The position numbers and the translations under genes were made by a program. From the NCBI GenBank assembly GCA_026196615.1, contig JAPHSW010000017.1, positions 1 to 64,000 of the forward strand: a stretch of DNA of 64,000 bases, given 5' to 3'. Under the pieces are notes generated by a model. That model worked only from the letters and a program-made list of their open reading frames with translations. It did no database searches and was not told where the DNA came from. Every line of letters begins with the position of its first letter. Position 1 is the first letter of the stretch. Shown here in pieces: positions 29,522 through 38,820 of the stretch. The stretch comes from Gammaproteobacteria bacterium (GTDB lineage: Bacteria; Pseudomonadota; Gammaproteobacteria; GRL18).

Positions 29522-30814
29522 ATGTTTACGAAAGATATGACAATTGCCGGTTACGATGATGAACTTTGGAATGCAATGCAGCATGAGGAAACGCGCCAGG
29601 AAGAACATATTGAGCTGATTGCTTCAGAGAATTATACCAGCCCGAGAGTGATGCAGGCCCAAGGTTCTGTATTGACTAATAAATATGCTGAAGGCTATCC
29701 ATCTAAGCGCTATTATGGCGGTTGTGAAAATGTTGATGTTGCTGAACAATTGGCTATTGATCGTGCTAAGGAACTGTTTGCTGCTGATTATGCAAATGTC
29801 CAACCTCATTCTGGGTCTCAGGCTAATGCTGCTGTTTATTTTGCTTTGCTTAATGCGGGCGATACGGTTTTAGGAATGAGCCTGGCTCATGGTGGCCATT
29901 TAACTCATGGTTCAAAAGTTAGCTTTTCAGGAAAACTATTTAATGCGGTTCAGTATGGTCTTAATGAAGAAACGGGTGAAGTTGACTATGATGAAGTCGA
30001 ACGTTTAGCCAAAGAACATAAGCCCAAGATGATTATTGCAGGTTTCAGTGCTTATTCTCGTGTGATGGATTGGCAGCGTTTTCGTGATATTGCGGATTCA
30101 GTTGGTGCTTATTTACTGGTTGATATGGCGCACGTTGCAGGCCTGGTTGCTGCAGGCGTTTATCCAAGCCCAGTACAAATTGCTGATGTAACCACCTCTA
30201 CAACTCATAAAACCTTGCGCGGACCACGTGGTGGTATCATTCTGGCCAAATCGAATCCAGAAATTGAAAAGAAACTTAATTCCATGATCTTTCCTGGAAC
30301 CCAGGGTGGGCCATTAATGCATGTTATTGCAGGTAAAGCCGTCGCATTTAAAGAAGCAATGGAAGATGATTATAAAGCTTATCAGAAGCAAGTGGTTGAA
30401 AATGCCAGAGCGATGGCAACCGTTGTTTTAGATCGTGGTTATGATGTTGTTTCTGGCGGTACTGATAACCATCTTTTTCTTGTCAGTCTGATTAGTCGTG
30501 AATTAACGGGTAAAGCTGCTGATGCAGCTTTAGGTTTAGCCAATATTACTGTGAACAAAAACTCTGTTCCTAATGATCCTCAGTCACCATTTGTTACCAG
30601 TGGTTTACGTATTGGTTCACCTGCTATTACAACACGTGGTTTTAAAGAACAGGAAAGCTCAGAGTTAGCTGGCTGGATTTGCGATATTCTGGATGAATTA
30701 TGTCAGATGGATGAAGCCGATCGAGTGGTTGAAAACATGACAAAACTTGATAGTGTGAATCAAGTGAAGCAAAAAGTGTTGGATTTATGTAAACGTTTTC
30801 CTGTTTATGCGTAA
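29522..30814 (+). CDS. glyA: Serine hydroxymethyltransferase
   Basis: This 430-residue PLP enzyme interconverts serine and glycine with tetrahydrofolate and is the main one-carbon source. The PLP Lys is K230 in [15 protein letters not shown]. Other motifs are [24 protein letters not shown] and [12 protein letters not shown]. It is about 13 residues longer than the E. coli enzyme. It starts the run glyA-nrdR-ribD-ribE, with a gap of only 42 bp to nrdR, a gene order common in gammaproteobacteria. Confidence 0.97.
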   Translation: MFTKDMTIAGYDDELWNAMQHEETRQEEHIELIASENYTSPRVMQAQGSVLTNKYAEGYPSKRYYGGCENVDVAEQLAIDRAKELFAADYANVQPHSGSQANAAVYFALLNAGDTVLGMSLAHGGHLTHGSKVSFSGKLFNAVQYGLNEETGEVDYDEVERLAKEHKPKMIIAGFSAYSRVMDWQRFRDIADSVGAYLLVDMAHVAGLVAAGVYPSPVQIADVTTSTTHKTLRGPRGGIILAKSNPEIEKKLNSMIFPGTQGGPLMHVIAGKAVAFKEAMEDDYKAYQKQVVENARAMATVVLDRGYDVVSGGTDNHLFLVSLISRELTGKAADAALGLANITVNKNSVPNDPQSPFVTSGLRIGSPAITTRGFKEQESSELAGWICDILDELCQMDEADRVVENMTKLDSVNQVKQKVLDLCKRFPVYA

Positions 30815-30856
30815 TACAAGTATGTACCAATTTAACACTCAGACTAAATAACGATA

Positions 30857-31309
30857 ATGCGTTGTCCATTCTGTAATGCGCCTGAGACGAAAGTCATTGA
30901 TTCTCGTTTGGCTAATGAAGGAGACTCAGTTCGTCGCAGACGTGAATGTTTAACTTGTTCAGAGCGTTTCACAACCTTTGAAACAGCAGAATTAGTCATG
31001 CCCAGAATTGTGAAAAGTGATGGCTCAAGAGTACCCTTTGATGAGCAAAAATTACTTAATGGTATGTCAAAAGCTTTGGAAAAACGTCCGGTTTCAATGG
31101 AAACTATTGAGCAAGCGGTCAATCACATAAAATACAACCTACGAGCCACTGGTGATAGAGAAGTGGCAGCTGAGCGTTTGGGTGAATGGGTTATGGATGA
31201 ACTAAAGAAGCTGGATCAAGTGGCTTATGTCCGTTTTGCTTCAGTGTATCGCAGCTTTCAGGATCTGGATGAATTCCGTCAGGAAATAGAACGTCTGGAA
31301 TCTCCTTAG
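30857..31309 (+). CDS. nrdR: NrdR transcriptional repressor of ribonucleotide reductase genes
   Basis: This 150-residue regulator has an N-terminal zinc ribbon formed by C3, C6, C31 and C34 ([12 protein letters not shown] and [10 protein letters not shown]), followed by the ATP-cone domain that senses ATP/dATP. It represses nrd operons by binding NrdR boxes; no such operon lies in the window. Its stop is followed almost at once by ribD, so it belongs to the riboflavin transcript. Confidence 0.97.
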   Translation: MRCPFCNAPETKVIDSRLANEGDSVRRRRECLTCSERFTTFETAELVMPRIVKSDGSRVPFDEQKLLNGMSKALEKRPVSMETIEQAVNHIKYNLRATGDREVAAERLGEWVMDELKKLDQVAYVRFASVYRSFQDLDEFRQEIERLESP

Positions 31310-31312
31310 TTG

Positions 31313-32497
31313 ATGTTAGACGAATATTACATGGCAAAAGCCATCTCTTTGGCCAAAAAGGGATGGTATAGCACTCATCCTAACCCTAGAGTCGGTTGTG
31401 TCCTGGTTCGTGACGATGAAATCATTGCAGAAGGTTGGCATCAATATGCTGGACAAGGTCATGCTGAAGTTAATGCACTGGCAGTTTTGGCGAAAAAAAA
31501 CATCCATGCTAAAGGTGCCACGGCTTATGTGACATTAGAGCCGTGCAGTCATTTTGGTAAAACACCACCCTGTAGTAATGCCCTGATTGAAGTGGGTATA
31601 ACACGTGTTGTCATCGCAATGGTTGATCCCAACCCATTGGTTTCAGGAAATGGTGTGCAACGGTTGCAGGAAAGTGGCGTCAAAGTGAAGACTGGGGTTT
31701 TGGAAGCTGAAGCCAGAACGTTAAACTCTGGTTTTATTCAACGTATGGAAAGTAAACGCCCAAGAGTACGTTGTAAAATGGCAATGAGTTTAGATGGTCG
31801 CACAGCGATGGCCAATGGTGAGAGCAAATGGATCACTTCAGCCGATGCCAGAGAAGACGTTCAACGCTTAAGAGCTGAAAGTTCAGTCATACTGACAGGT
31901 ATTGGAACGATAATTGCCGATGACCCATCAATGAATGTACGTTCACACAAATATACTGATGTGAAAGATGGCGTACAAGAGAGGGGTATGAGACAGCCAG
32001 ATAGATTTATTCTGGATACTCAACTTAGAACTCCAACTCAGGCAAAAATATTGTCTCTGCCAGGAAAAACAGTGATCGCCACAGCTAAGGCTCGCCAAGT
32101 TCTGATGCAACAGAAAATACAGGACCTGGAGTCTAAAGGTGCTAATGTGCTCTTTTTACCCATCCAGAAACGGCCATCAACCAGCTCTTTGTCGTTACAG
32201 GCAACAATGTCATTGATGGCACAGCAACAATATAATGATGTGCTTTTAGAGGCAGGTGCGACACTGACAGGGGCTATGCTACAGGCTGGTTTTGTGGATG
32301 AACTGATTATTTATATGGCGCCTCATTTGATGGGAAGTGAAGCAAGAGGCCTATTTAATCTGACTGGTCTGGAGTCAATGAAACAGCGGATTAATTTAAA
32401 TATTCAGGATATCCGTGCTGTAGGAGAAGACTTTCGAATTACAGCAAAACCTGTTCTCGTTTCTGAAAGCGCAGACAAGCATAGGGATACAAGATAA
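31313..32497 (+). CDS. ribD: Bifunctional riboflavin deaminase/reductase
   Basis: This 394-residue protein performs the second and third steps of riboflavin synthesis. The N-terminal deaminase zinc site is H50-A-E52 in GHAEVNAL with C78 and C87 in LEPCSHFGKTPPC. The C-terminal reductase domain begins near residue 155 (RVRCKMAMSLDGRTAMANG). I chose the ATG at 31313 because MLDEYYMAKA aligns with the E. coli N-terminus; a TTG at 31310 directly after the nrdR stop is the alternative. It is followed 2 bp later by ribE. Confidence 0.96.
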   Translation: MLDEYYMAKAISLAKKGWYSTHPNPRVGCVLVRDDEIIAEGWHQYAGQGHAEVNALAVLAKKNIHAKGATAYVTLEPCSHFGKTPPCSNALIEVGITRVVIAMVDPNPLVSGNGVQRLQESGVKVKTGVLEAEARTLNSGFIQRMESKRPRVRCKMAMSLDGRTAMANGESKWITSADAREDVQRLRAESSVILTGIGTIIADDPSMNVRSHKYTDVKDGVQERGMRQPDRFILDTQLRTPTQAKILSLPGKTVIATAKARQVLMQQKIQDLESKGANVLFLPIQKRPSTSSLSLQATMSLMAQQQYNDVLLEAGATLTGAMLQAGFVDELIIYMAPHLMGSEARGLFNLTGLESMKQRINLNIQDIRAVGEDFRITAKPVLVSESADKHRDTR

Positions 32498-32499
32498 AT

Positions 32500-33165
32500 A
32501 TGTTTACCGGTATTATTCAGGCGATAGGGAAAATTGCAGCCATTGAACCTAAGGGGTTTGATAGTCGTTTTTATATAAAGACTGGTAACTTGGATCTTTC
32601 TGATGTGGTGATTGGTGACAGTATTGCCACTAATGGTATTTGCTTAACTGCAGTCAAACTGCCTGGAGATGGTTTTTGGGCTGATGTTTCAGGAGAGACA
32701 TCAGCAAAAACCAGTTTTAAGCACATTAAAGTGGGCAGTCGTGTCAATCTTGAAAAAGCACTTTTACCCACGACACATCTGGGTGGACACATTGTCAGTG
32801 GTCATGTTGATGGTCTGGGAGAAATTATTGAACGCAGCCATGCGGGACGTTCAATTCATTTCAAAATTAAGGCTCCAGATGAGCTTGCAAAATATATTGC
32901 AGCCAAAGGTTCGATTTGTATTAATGGCATTAGTTTGACTATTAATGCACTTAATGGAACTGTTTTTGAACTGAATATCGTTCCCCATACTTTGGATGAA
33001 ACGACTTTGTCTGCCGCTCAGGCTGGTGATGAAGTGAATCTTGAGGTGGATATTATTGCCCGTTATCTGGAGCGACTACTATTAGGTGATAAAGCGGCAG
33101 AGGTGTCACCACAACAAGGAGTTACGATGGCTTTATTAGCAGAAAATGGTTTTTTAAACAGATAA
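32500..33165 (+). CDS. ribE: Riboflavin synthase alpha subunit
   Basis: This 221-residue trimeric enzyme dismutates two lumazines into riboflavin (ribC in E. coli naming). The two lumazine-binding repeats are visible: MFTGIIQAIG with NGICLTAV in the first half, and HIVSGHVDGLGEI with NGISLTIN in the second. It ends the tight run nrdR-ribD-ribE; a 168-bp gap then separates it from ribBX. Confidence 0.96.
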   Translation: MFTGIIQAIGKIAAIEPKGFDSRFYIKTGNLDLSDVVIGDSIATNGICLTAVKLPGDGFWADVSGETSAKTSFKHIKVGSRVNLEKALLPTTHLGGHIVSGHVDGLGEIIERSHAGRSIHFKIKAPDELAKYIAAKGSICINGISLTINALNGTVFELNIVPHTLDETTLSAAQAGDEVNLEVDIIARYLERLLLGDKAAEVSPQQGVTMALLAENGFLNR

Positions 33166-33252
33166 AAGTTTTTAATAAGCTGATTATGTGACTACAACTA
33201 TTTGAATGTAGCTTGGAATTTTCTTTATTCAGCCCAAACTACAAGATTTAAT

Positions 33253-33272
33253 GAATTATTATATAATAATTC
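33253..33272. repeat. 20-bp AT palindrome upstream of ribBX
   Basis: GAATTATTAT is followed directly by its reverse complement. It lies 61 bp before the ribBX start. It could be an operator, but a palindrome this short and AT-rich may arise by chance in this genome. Confidence 0.4.
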
Positions 33273-33333
33273 TAATTTACAAAACTCATTTTTTACAAGA
33301 ACTTATTTTACAAAAAAATACAAGATAAAAACT

Positions 33334-34449
33334 ATGGCAAATTTTAATTCAATTGAAGAAATACTGGAAGATATCCGTCAGGGAAAGATGGTCATCATTG
33401 TTGATGATGAGGATCGTGAAAATGAGGGTGATCTCTTAATGGCTGCCAGCAAAGTCACACCTGAAGATATTAACTTTATGGCAACCAATGGCCGTGGTTT
33501 AATTTGTCTGACATTAACACAACAACGTTGTAAGCAATTACAAATCCCTTTAATGGTTGATAGTAATAATGCTGAATATGGCACTAATTTTACTGTTTCA
33601 ATTGAAGCGGCAAAGGGGGTTACAACCGGGATTTCAGCAGGTGACCGAGCGGTAACCATTCTAGCCGCAGTTGCTACAGATGCAAAACCAACAGATATTG
33701 TTCAACCTGGACATATTTTTCCACTATCAGCTCAAGCTGGAGGTGTTTTAACTCGTGCTGGTCATACTGAAGCTGGTTGTGATTTATCCAGAATTGCTGG
33801 CCTGGATCCTTCCGCAGTAATCGTTGAGATTCTAAATGAAGATGGTACTATGGCAAGACGCCCAGACTTGGAAGCTTTTGCTGAAAAATTTGACCTTAAA
33901 ATTGGTACTATTGCCGATCTTATTGAATATCGTTTAAAAAATGAGCATTCGGTTGAAAAAGTCAGCGAATGCAATTTGCCTACGAAGTCGGGAGACTTTC
34001 GCTTAGAAGCCTACCATGATGCGATTTCAGGTCAGGTGCATCTGGCCATGATAAAAGGTAATATTAATCCAGATGAACCTGTATTAGTTCGAGTGCATAT
34101 GGAAAACTCCTTTTGTGATATGTTAGGCGCACAGATGGATGATTGTGGTTGGCCTCTTAATGATGTGATGCAACGAATGGAAGCTGAGGGTAGTGGTGTT
34201 ATTGTTATCTTACGTAGCCACGAAACCAGTAGCGAATTGACTCATCGAATTGAACATTATCAAAAAACCCAGCAGGGTAAATTGTCTTCTCATCCAGGTC
34301 AAACCAAGGATTTACGTACTTATGGTTTAGGTGCTCAAATATTAAAATCTATTGGTGTTAAGCAAATGAAAGTGATGTCTGCACCAAAGAAAATACATGG
34401 TTTATCTGGCTTTGGCCTGGAAGTGATCGAATATTATTCAGGAGAATGA
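33334..34449 (+). CDS. ribB: 3,4-dihydroxy-2-butanone-4-phosphate synthase fused to degenerate RibA domain (RibBX)
   Basis: This 371-residue protein is counted from the ATG at 33334 (MANFNSIEEIL). An ATG-less extension of 44 residues upstream has no family similarity and was rejected. Residues about 1-205 are an intact RibB domain: IVDDEDRENEGDL, GLICLTLT and RAGHTEAGCDLSRIAG. The remainder resembles GTP cyclohydrolase II but has lost two of the three zinc cysteines (HMENSFCDMLGAQMDDCG, where true enzymes have an EC..RCDCG pattern). GTP cyclohydrolase activity is not expected. This matches the RibBX type described in proteobacteria. A separate ribA must exist elsewhere. Confidence 0.93.
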   Translation: MANFNSIEEILEDIRQGKMVIIVDDEDRENEGDLLMAASKVTPEDINFMATNGRGLICLTLTQQRCKQLQIPLMVDSNNAEYGTNFTVSIEAAKGVTTGISAGDRAVTILAAVATDAKPTDIVQPGHIFPLSAQAGGVLTRAGHTEAGCDLSRIAGLDPSAVIVEILNEDGTMARRPDLEAFAEKFDLKIGTIADLIEYRLKNEHSVEKVSECNLPTKSGDFRLEAYHDAISGQVHLAMIKGNINPDEPVLVRVHMENSFCDMLGAQMDDCGWPLNDVMQRMEAEGSGVIVILRSHETSSELTHRIEHYQKTQQGKLSSHPGQTKDLRTYGLGAQILKSIGVKQMKVMSAPKKIHGLSGFGLEVIEYYSGE

Positions 34450-34510
34450 GTTACAGTCTCGACTCAATCTACGTAAAAAAACAAATATTGAATTAGATTT
34501 AGGATAAAGA

Positions 34511-34981
34511 ATGAATATAAAAACATTTGAAGGTGAAATGGTTGTTGATAATGCTAAATTTGGCATCGTAATCAGTCGTTTTAATAGTTTTCTTGTTGAG
34601 TCTTTACTCAGTGGTGCTGTAGATACAATTTTAAGACATGGTGGTAAAGAAGAGGATATTGAAATTATTCGAGTTCCGGGTGCTGTCGAAATTCCTCTGG
34701 CGGCTAAACGTATGGCTGCAAGTAAAAAATATGATGCCATTATTGCTTTGGGAGCTGTGATTCGTGGTGGTACTCCTCACTTCGAATTTGTTGCCAATGA
34801 GAACTCAAAGGGCTTGGCTCAGGTTTGTATGGATTATGATTTACCCGTTGCGTTTGGTGTTTTAACTGTTGATACTATTGAGCAGGCAATTGAACGTTCT
34901 GGTACCAAAGCTGGTAATAAAGGTACTGAAGCTGCATTATCAGCCATAGAAATGGTAAACCTTCTGAAAAACTTTGCTTAG
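34511..34981 (+). CDS. ribH: 6,7-dimethyl-8-ribityllumazine synthase
   Basis: This 156-residue enzyme condenses the RibB product with the pyrimidine intermediate. The catalytic His is H90 in [23 protein letters not shown] and [13 protein letters not shown] are typical. AGGAT precedes the start at 34511. The order ribBX-ribH-nusB-thiL-pgpA is the standard gammaproteobacterial arrangement. Confidence 0.97.
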   Translation: MNIKTFEGEMVVDNAKFGIVISRFNSFLVESLLSGAVDTILRHGGKEEDIEIIRVPGAVEIPLAAKRMAASKKYDAIIALGAVIRGGTPHFEFVANENSKGLAQVCMDYDLPVAFGVLTVDTIEQAIERSGTKAGNKGTEAALSAIEMVNLLKNFA

Positions 34982-35018
34982 GCTTTTGCTTAAGTGCTGA
35001 AGATAGTGATACCGTTTT

Positions 35019-35486
35019 ATGACAAATAAGGGAAGAACAGTGAAAAATCGATCTAAATCACGACAGTTTGCTGTGCAGGCACTTTATTCGTGGTTACTGA
35101 CTGAACAGAATGTCTCTGAAATAGAAGTTCACTTTATTAGTGAGCACGATATGGAAGATGCAGATGTGACTTATTTTCAGGAAATTTTGCACTTTGTTGC
35201 AAGTCATAAAATGGCTTTGGTCGATCATATGGAAGGTTTTTTAAGCCGTGCTTTTTCGGAAGTCGATCCGGTTGAACAAGCCATTTTATTAGTTGGTGTA
35301 TTTGAACTTGAGCAGCGTAAGGATATACCTTACCGAGTTTCAATCAATGAATCTGTTGAAAGCGCAAAGATCTTTGGTGCTGAGGATGGTCATAAATTCA
35401 TTAATGGAATAATGGATAAAGTGGCTGGAAAATTACGTGAAGCTGAAGTAAAAGCACCGCGTAAAAAGAAAGCCCGAAAAAAATAA
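35019..35486 (+). CDS. nusB: Transcription antitermination factor NusB
   Basis: This 155-residue all-helical protein binds boxA RNA with NusE and is needed for rRNA antitermination. Motifs: SRQFAVQALYSW, VDPVEQAILLVGVFEL and PYRVSINESVESAKIFG. The C-terminus is very basic (PRKKKARKK). An in-frame GTG at 35040 is an alternative start. It lies 37 bp after ribH. Confidence 0.95.
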   Translation: MTNKGRTVKNRSKSRQFAVQALYSWLLTEQNVSEIEVHFISEHDMEDADVTYFQEILHFVASHKMALVDHMEGFLSRAFSEVDPVEQAILLVGVFELEQRKDIPYRVSINESVESAKIFGAEDGHKFINGIMDKVAGKLREAEVKAPRKKKARKK

Positions 35487-35552
35487 TCCATTCAGACATA
35501 TATCTTTTTTAAGTTTTTACTTATCTTATTGTCTGTTTTCTAAAGCTTATTC

Positions 35553-35582
35553 ATGGGAATTTTGTAAAGAAGTTCCCATTTT
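35553..35582 (+). terminator. Hairpin with short T-run between nusB and thiL
   Basis: ATGGGAA pairs with TTCCCAT across a 13-base loop, and TTT follows. It ends 11 bp before the thiL start. It could terminate or attenuate transcription at the nusB/thiL boundary, or mask the thiL ribosome site, which is weak. Confidence 0.5.
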
Positions 35583-35593
35583 AGACAAACAAT

Positions 35594-36625
35594 ATGTCAA
35601 TATCAGAGTTTCAGTTAATTCAATCTTATTTTTCTGAACCAGAGCAAGTTTCACGTCCTGATCTTGTTTTGGGTATTGGTGATGACTGTGCCATCACTGC
35701 CCCTAAAGAAGAAGCTTATCTGGCTTTTTCAATTGATACTCTTATTAGTGGCGTACATTTTCCTGATAACACACCTCCAGAGGCTATTGCATATAAAGCT
35801 CTTGCTGTTAATTTGAGTGATTTAGCTGCTATGGGAGCCGAACCAGCATGGTTTACACTGAGTTTAACTCTACCTGAAGATGAACAGAATATTCCTCGGG
35901 AAGACTGGTTAGAGCAATTTTCTCAATCACTTTTTTCTCTTGCAAAAGAGCATAATATTCAACTCATTGGTGGTGATACCACTTGTGGACCACTTTCAGT
36001 GACGATACAGGTATGTGGTTATGTAGATAAACAAGGTGGTATGAAACGTTCAGGTGCAAAATCAGGTGATCTGATTGTTGTCACTGGTTCATTAGGTGCT
36101 GCTGCTATTGGACTTGATATTGCTTTGCAACAAAATGAAGAAAATTTTTTATGTCTTTCAAGTCAAATAAAACAACTGGCCTTAGATGCACTTAATTATC
36201 CAAAAGCAAGGATAAAAGAAGGGTTGAGTCTTAAGAATATTGCTCATTCTGCATTGGACTTATCTGATGGTTTATTATCTGATCTGGGACATATATTAAA
36301 AGCGAGTAATGTTGGTGCGGAATTGATTTTAGAAAAATTACCTCTATCAACTTCTCTGGCTTGTTTAGATAAAAAATCAGCCTGGGAAAAAGCCTTGACC
36401 GGTGGGGATGATTACGAGCTTTGTTTTACTCTTGCAGAAAAAGACTGGCCTGATATTAAGGCGCAATTCCCTCAGTTTGTTGCTGTTGGCACCATTACAG
36501 AGCAAAATGGATTACGTCTTTTAGAAGAGGTAGAACAAAACTCTGCTTCACAATATTCTGACTTACATGATGTTGAGATGAAAGAGTATAAAATTGATAA
36601 ACGAGGTTATGATCATTTTGGATAA
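35594..36625 (+). CDS. thiL: Thiamine-monophosphate kinase
   Basis: This 343-residue enzyme makes thiamine pyrophosphate from thiamine phosphate. The N-terminal glycine/Asp motif is LGIGDDCAIT, with SIDTLISGVHFP, LGGDTT-like IGGDTTCGPL and the C-terminal ALTGGDDYELCFT. No TPP riboswitch was recognised upstream. Its end overlaps the pgpA start by about 17 bases, which indicates translational coupling. Confidence 0.95.
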   Translation: MSISEFQLIQSYFSEPEQVSRPDLVLGIGDDCAITAPKEEAYLAFSIDTLISGVHFPDNTPPEAIAYKALAVNLSDLAAMGAEPAWFTLSLTLPEDEQNIPREDWLEQFSQSLFSLAKEHNIQLIGGDTTCGPLSVTIQVCGYVDKQGGMKRSGAKSGDLIVVTGSLGAAAIGLDIALQQNEENFLCLSSQIKQLALDALNYPKARIKEGLSLKNIAHSALDLSDGLLSDLGHILKASNVGAELILEKLPLSTSLACLDKKSAWEKALTGGDDYELCFTLAEKDWPDIKAQFPQFVAVGTITEQNGLRLLEEVEQNSASQYSDLHDVEMKEYKIDKRGYDHFG

Positions 36626-37103
36626 AGATAACATTCGGACTCGTCACCAAGTTTGGAAAAATCCCTGGCATTTTCTGGCTTTTGGCTTTGGTTCTGGACT
36701 GGCCAAGTTTGCTCCAGGTACATTTGGTACATTAGCAGCAATTCCTCTTTATTTGTTATTAGTACAATTACCCTGGCTTGCCTATGGTATTATCACTTTG
36801 CTGGCTTTTGTAGTAGGTGTTAAAATTTGTCAGATTACCTCGGATGATTTAAAAGTGCATGATTTTTCTGGAATTGTCTGGGATGAGTTTGTGGGTTTTT
36901 GGATAACAATGTTTTTAATACCTTTTGACTGGAAATGGGTACTAGTCGGTTTTATTTTATTCCGCTTTTTTGATATTGTAAAACCTTGGCCTATTCGCTA
37001 TCTGGATAAACATGTGGAAGGTGGTTTTGGAATAATGATTGATGATGTTCTGGCTGGTGTTTATGCCTGGACTTGTTTATTCCTAATTGTTAAATTTTCT
37101 TAG
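36609..37103 (+). CDS. pgpA: Phosphatidylglycerophosphatase A
   Basis: This 164-residue membrane enzyme makes phosphatidylglycerol from its phosphate. Motifs: NPWHFLAFGFGSGLAKFAPGT, IVWDEFVGFWIT, KPWPIRYLD and GGFGIMIDDVLAGVYA, with about four membrane spans. I prefer the ATG at 36609, preceded by GAGG, over a TTG at 36594 that lies deeper inside thiL. It follows thiL as in E. coli. Confidence 0.94.
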   Translation: MIILDKDNIRTRHQVWKNPWHFLAFGFGSGLAKFAPGTFGTLAAIPLYLLLVQLPWLAYGIITLLAFVVGVKICQITSDDLKVHDFSGIVWDEFVGFWITMFLIPFDWKWVLVGFILFRFFDIVKPWPIRYLDKHVEGGFGIMIDDVLAGVYAWTCLFLIVKFS

Positions 37104-37179
37104 TGTTTCCGAAGTGATGGATTTGTAATAATACAAACTCTTTACCAAGCACTTACCCTAATTTATAAATGGATCTTTT

Positions 37180-37857
37180 ATGAACTTTTTACTTCAGCGA
37201 CAAAATACTAAAATATTGGCTCGACTTTTTGTACTTATGTTTGTTGTTGTATTATGTACAACTAATTCTTATGCGAGTCATAAAATAAAAGTCATGGCTT
37301 TATTTACAGATAAAGCCATGGTGATGATTGATGGTCAGCAGAAAATACTAAAAAAAGGAAAACCTTACAATGGTGTCACGTTAATTAGTTCTAATAGTGA
37401 TGAAGCAATTTTGGAGTTACATGGTCAAAAGAAGAAATTTAAATTAGGCTCAGAAATTGCCACCAGTTTCAAAAAAGCTGATCCAGGTAAAGAGCTGGTT
37501 GTTTGGAAAGATGAGTATGACATGTTTCGAGTCTATGGAAGCATTAATAATTTTTCCGTTCACTTCTTAATTGATACAGGTGCTACCTCTATTGCATTAA
37601 GTTCTAAGGCCGCTAAGAGGATTGGTTTGAGGTATAAAAAAGGAAGCCCAATGCAGGCATCTACTGCATCAGGTATTGCTAAAGGCTATCGTCTTACTCT
37701 TGATAAAGTAAAAATTGGACACATTCAACTTTATAATGTTCAGGCAGCCGTTCTTGAAGGTTCTTTCCCAACAGAAGTATTATTAGGCCAGTCATTTTTA
37801 AGTCGGATTCATATGGTTCGTGATGGTGATAAAATGAAGTTGAGAAAGAAATTTTAG
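37180..37857 (+). CDS. Retropepsin-like aspartic protease (clan AA, TIGR02281 type)
   Basis: This 225-residue protein has an N-terminal signal or anchor segment (about 10-30, FVLMFVVVLCTTNSYA). The catalytic motif is FLIDTGATSIALSS near residue 130, and the second conserved element is LLGQSFLSRI. The single Asp-Thr-Gly means two chains must pair, as in retroviral proteases. The N-terminal half (residues 40-100) has an extra beta-rich segment. The substrate is unknown; such proteins are common in proteobacteria. It stands alone, 76 bp after pgpA. Confidence 0.85.
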   Translation: MNFLLQRQNTKILARLFVLMFVVVLCTTNSYASHKIKVMALFTDKAMVMIDGQQKILKKGKPYNGVTLISSNSDEAILELHGQKKKFKLGSEIATSFKKADPGKELVVWKDEYDMFRVYGSINNFSVHFLIDTGATSIALSSKAAKRIGLRYKKGSPMQASTASGIAKGYRLTLDKVKIGHIQLYNVQAAVLEGSFPTEVLLGQSFLSRIHMVRDGDKMKLRKKF

Positions 37858-37883
37858 GCTTCTTTCTCATCAATTTATATGAG

Positions 37884-38660
37884 TTATGCTTTGTCTCTAC
37901 AAAATACCCAGTCTGTCTCGCTGGATAATTCAGCGTTAAAGGCATAACCCGCTTCAGTAAATTTTTTTATTTGTTCAATTTTTTTCAGTTTATTTTTTAG
38001 AATATAAGCACTCATCATTCCACGTGCTTTTTTTGCATAGATTCCAATGATTTTATAACTGCCATCTTCTCTTTTTTCTTTAAAGACGGGGGTTATTATT
38101 TGTCCTTGAACTAATTTGGGGTTGACCGACTTGTAATATTCATTAGATGCTAAATTCACTAATGTTTTTGAGCCTGTTTCCTTAAGTTGTTTATTAAGTA
38201 AATCAGTGATTTGATTTCCCCAAAATTCATATAAGTTTTTACCTCGTTGGTTTTCAAGACGTGTACCCATCTCCAGGCGATATGGTTGCATGAGATCCAG
38301 TGGTCGTAGTAAACCATAGAGCCCAGATAAGATCCGTAAATGATCTTGAGTAAAACTTAAGTCTTCATCTGAAAAACTCTCTATATTCATTCCTGCATAA
38401 ACATCACCTTTAAATGTCAGAATGGCCTGCTTTGCATTTTGAGGATTAAAAGGCAAATGCCAGTCTTGGTATCGATCATAATTTAACTGTGCCAGATTTG
38501 TACTCAGATGCATGAGTTTTTCTAATTGTTTGGCTGAATATTCTCTTAAAGTATCAATTAACTCACTGGAATCATCGAGGCTAACTGGAATGGTGAAGTC
38601 ATCTGTTTGTGGCAAACTATCAAAATCCAGCTTTTTAGCAGGTGAAATAACGATTAGCAT
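37884..38660 (-). CDS. yaaA: Peroxide stress protein YaaA
   Basis: This 258-residue DUF328/UPF0246 protein begins MLIVISPAKKLDF and has the family motifs ILSGLYGLLRPLDLMQPYRLEMG and NLASNEYYKSV. In E. coli YaaA limits free iron during peroxide stress and has a DNA-binding fold. Gene length is normal. It converges with the protease gene, with 26 bp between stops. Confidence 0.95.
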   Translation of the reverse strand: MLIVISPAKKLDFDSLPQTDDFTIPVSLDDSSELIDTLREYSAKQLEKLMHLSTNLAQLNYDRYQDWHLPFNPQNAKQAILTFKGDVYAGMNIESFSDEDLSFTQDHLRILSGLYGLLRPLDLMQPYRLEMGTRLENQRGKNLYEFWGNQITDLLNKQLKETGSKTLVNLASNEYYKSVNPKLVQGQIITPVFKEKREDGSYKIIGIYAKKARGMMSAYILKNKLKKIEQIKKFTEAGYAFNAELSSETDWVFCRDKA

Positions 38661-38820
38661 AAATTAATTCCTTAAAATAATAGTATTTATTGCTAGTGAA
38701 TGTAAATTCAAAAGAAGATACCTTAAAAATATTTTTTGTGAAAATTGAAGTCAGAAAAAATGTGTTTGATTCTACCATTATTATATTCCCTGACTTAATT
38801 TATTACTTTAGAGCTTATAT

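Noticed and set aside
33166-33333. FMN riboswitch ahead of ribBX
   Set aside because: The conserved RFN element sequence and its closing helices are not present; only an AT palindrome is seen.
33202-33333. 44-residue N-terminal extension of ribBX
   Set aside because: It is AT-rich, has no similarity to RibB, and the in-frame ATG at 33334 gives the normal N-terminus.
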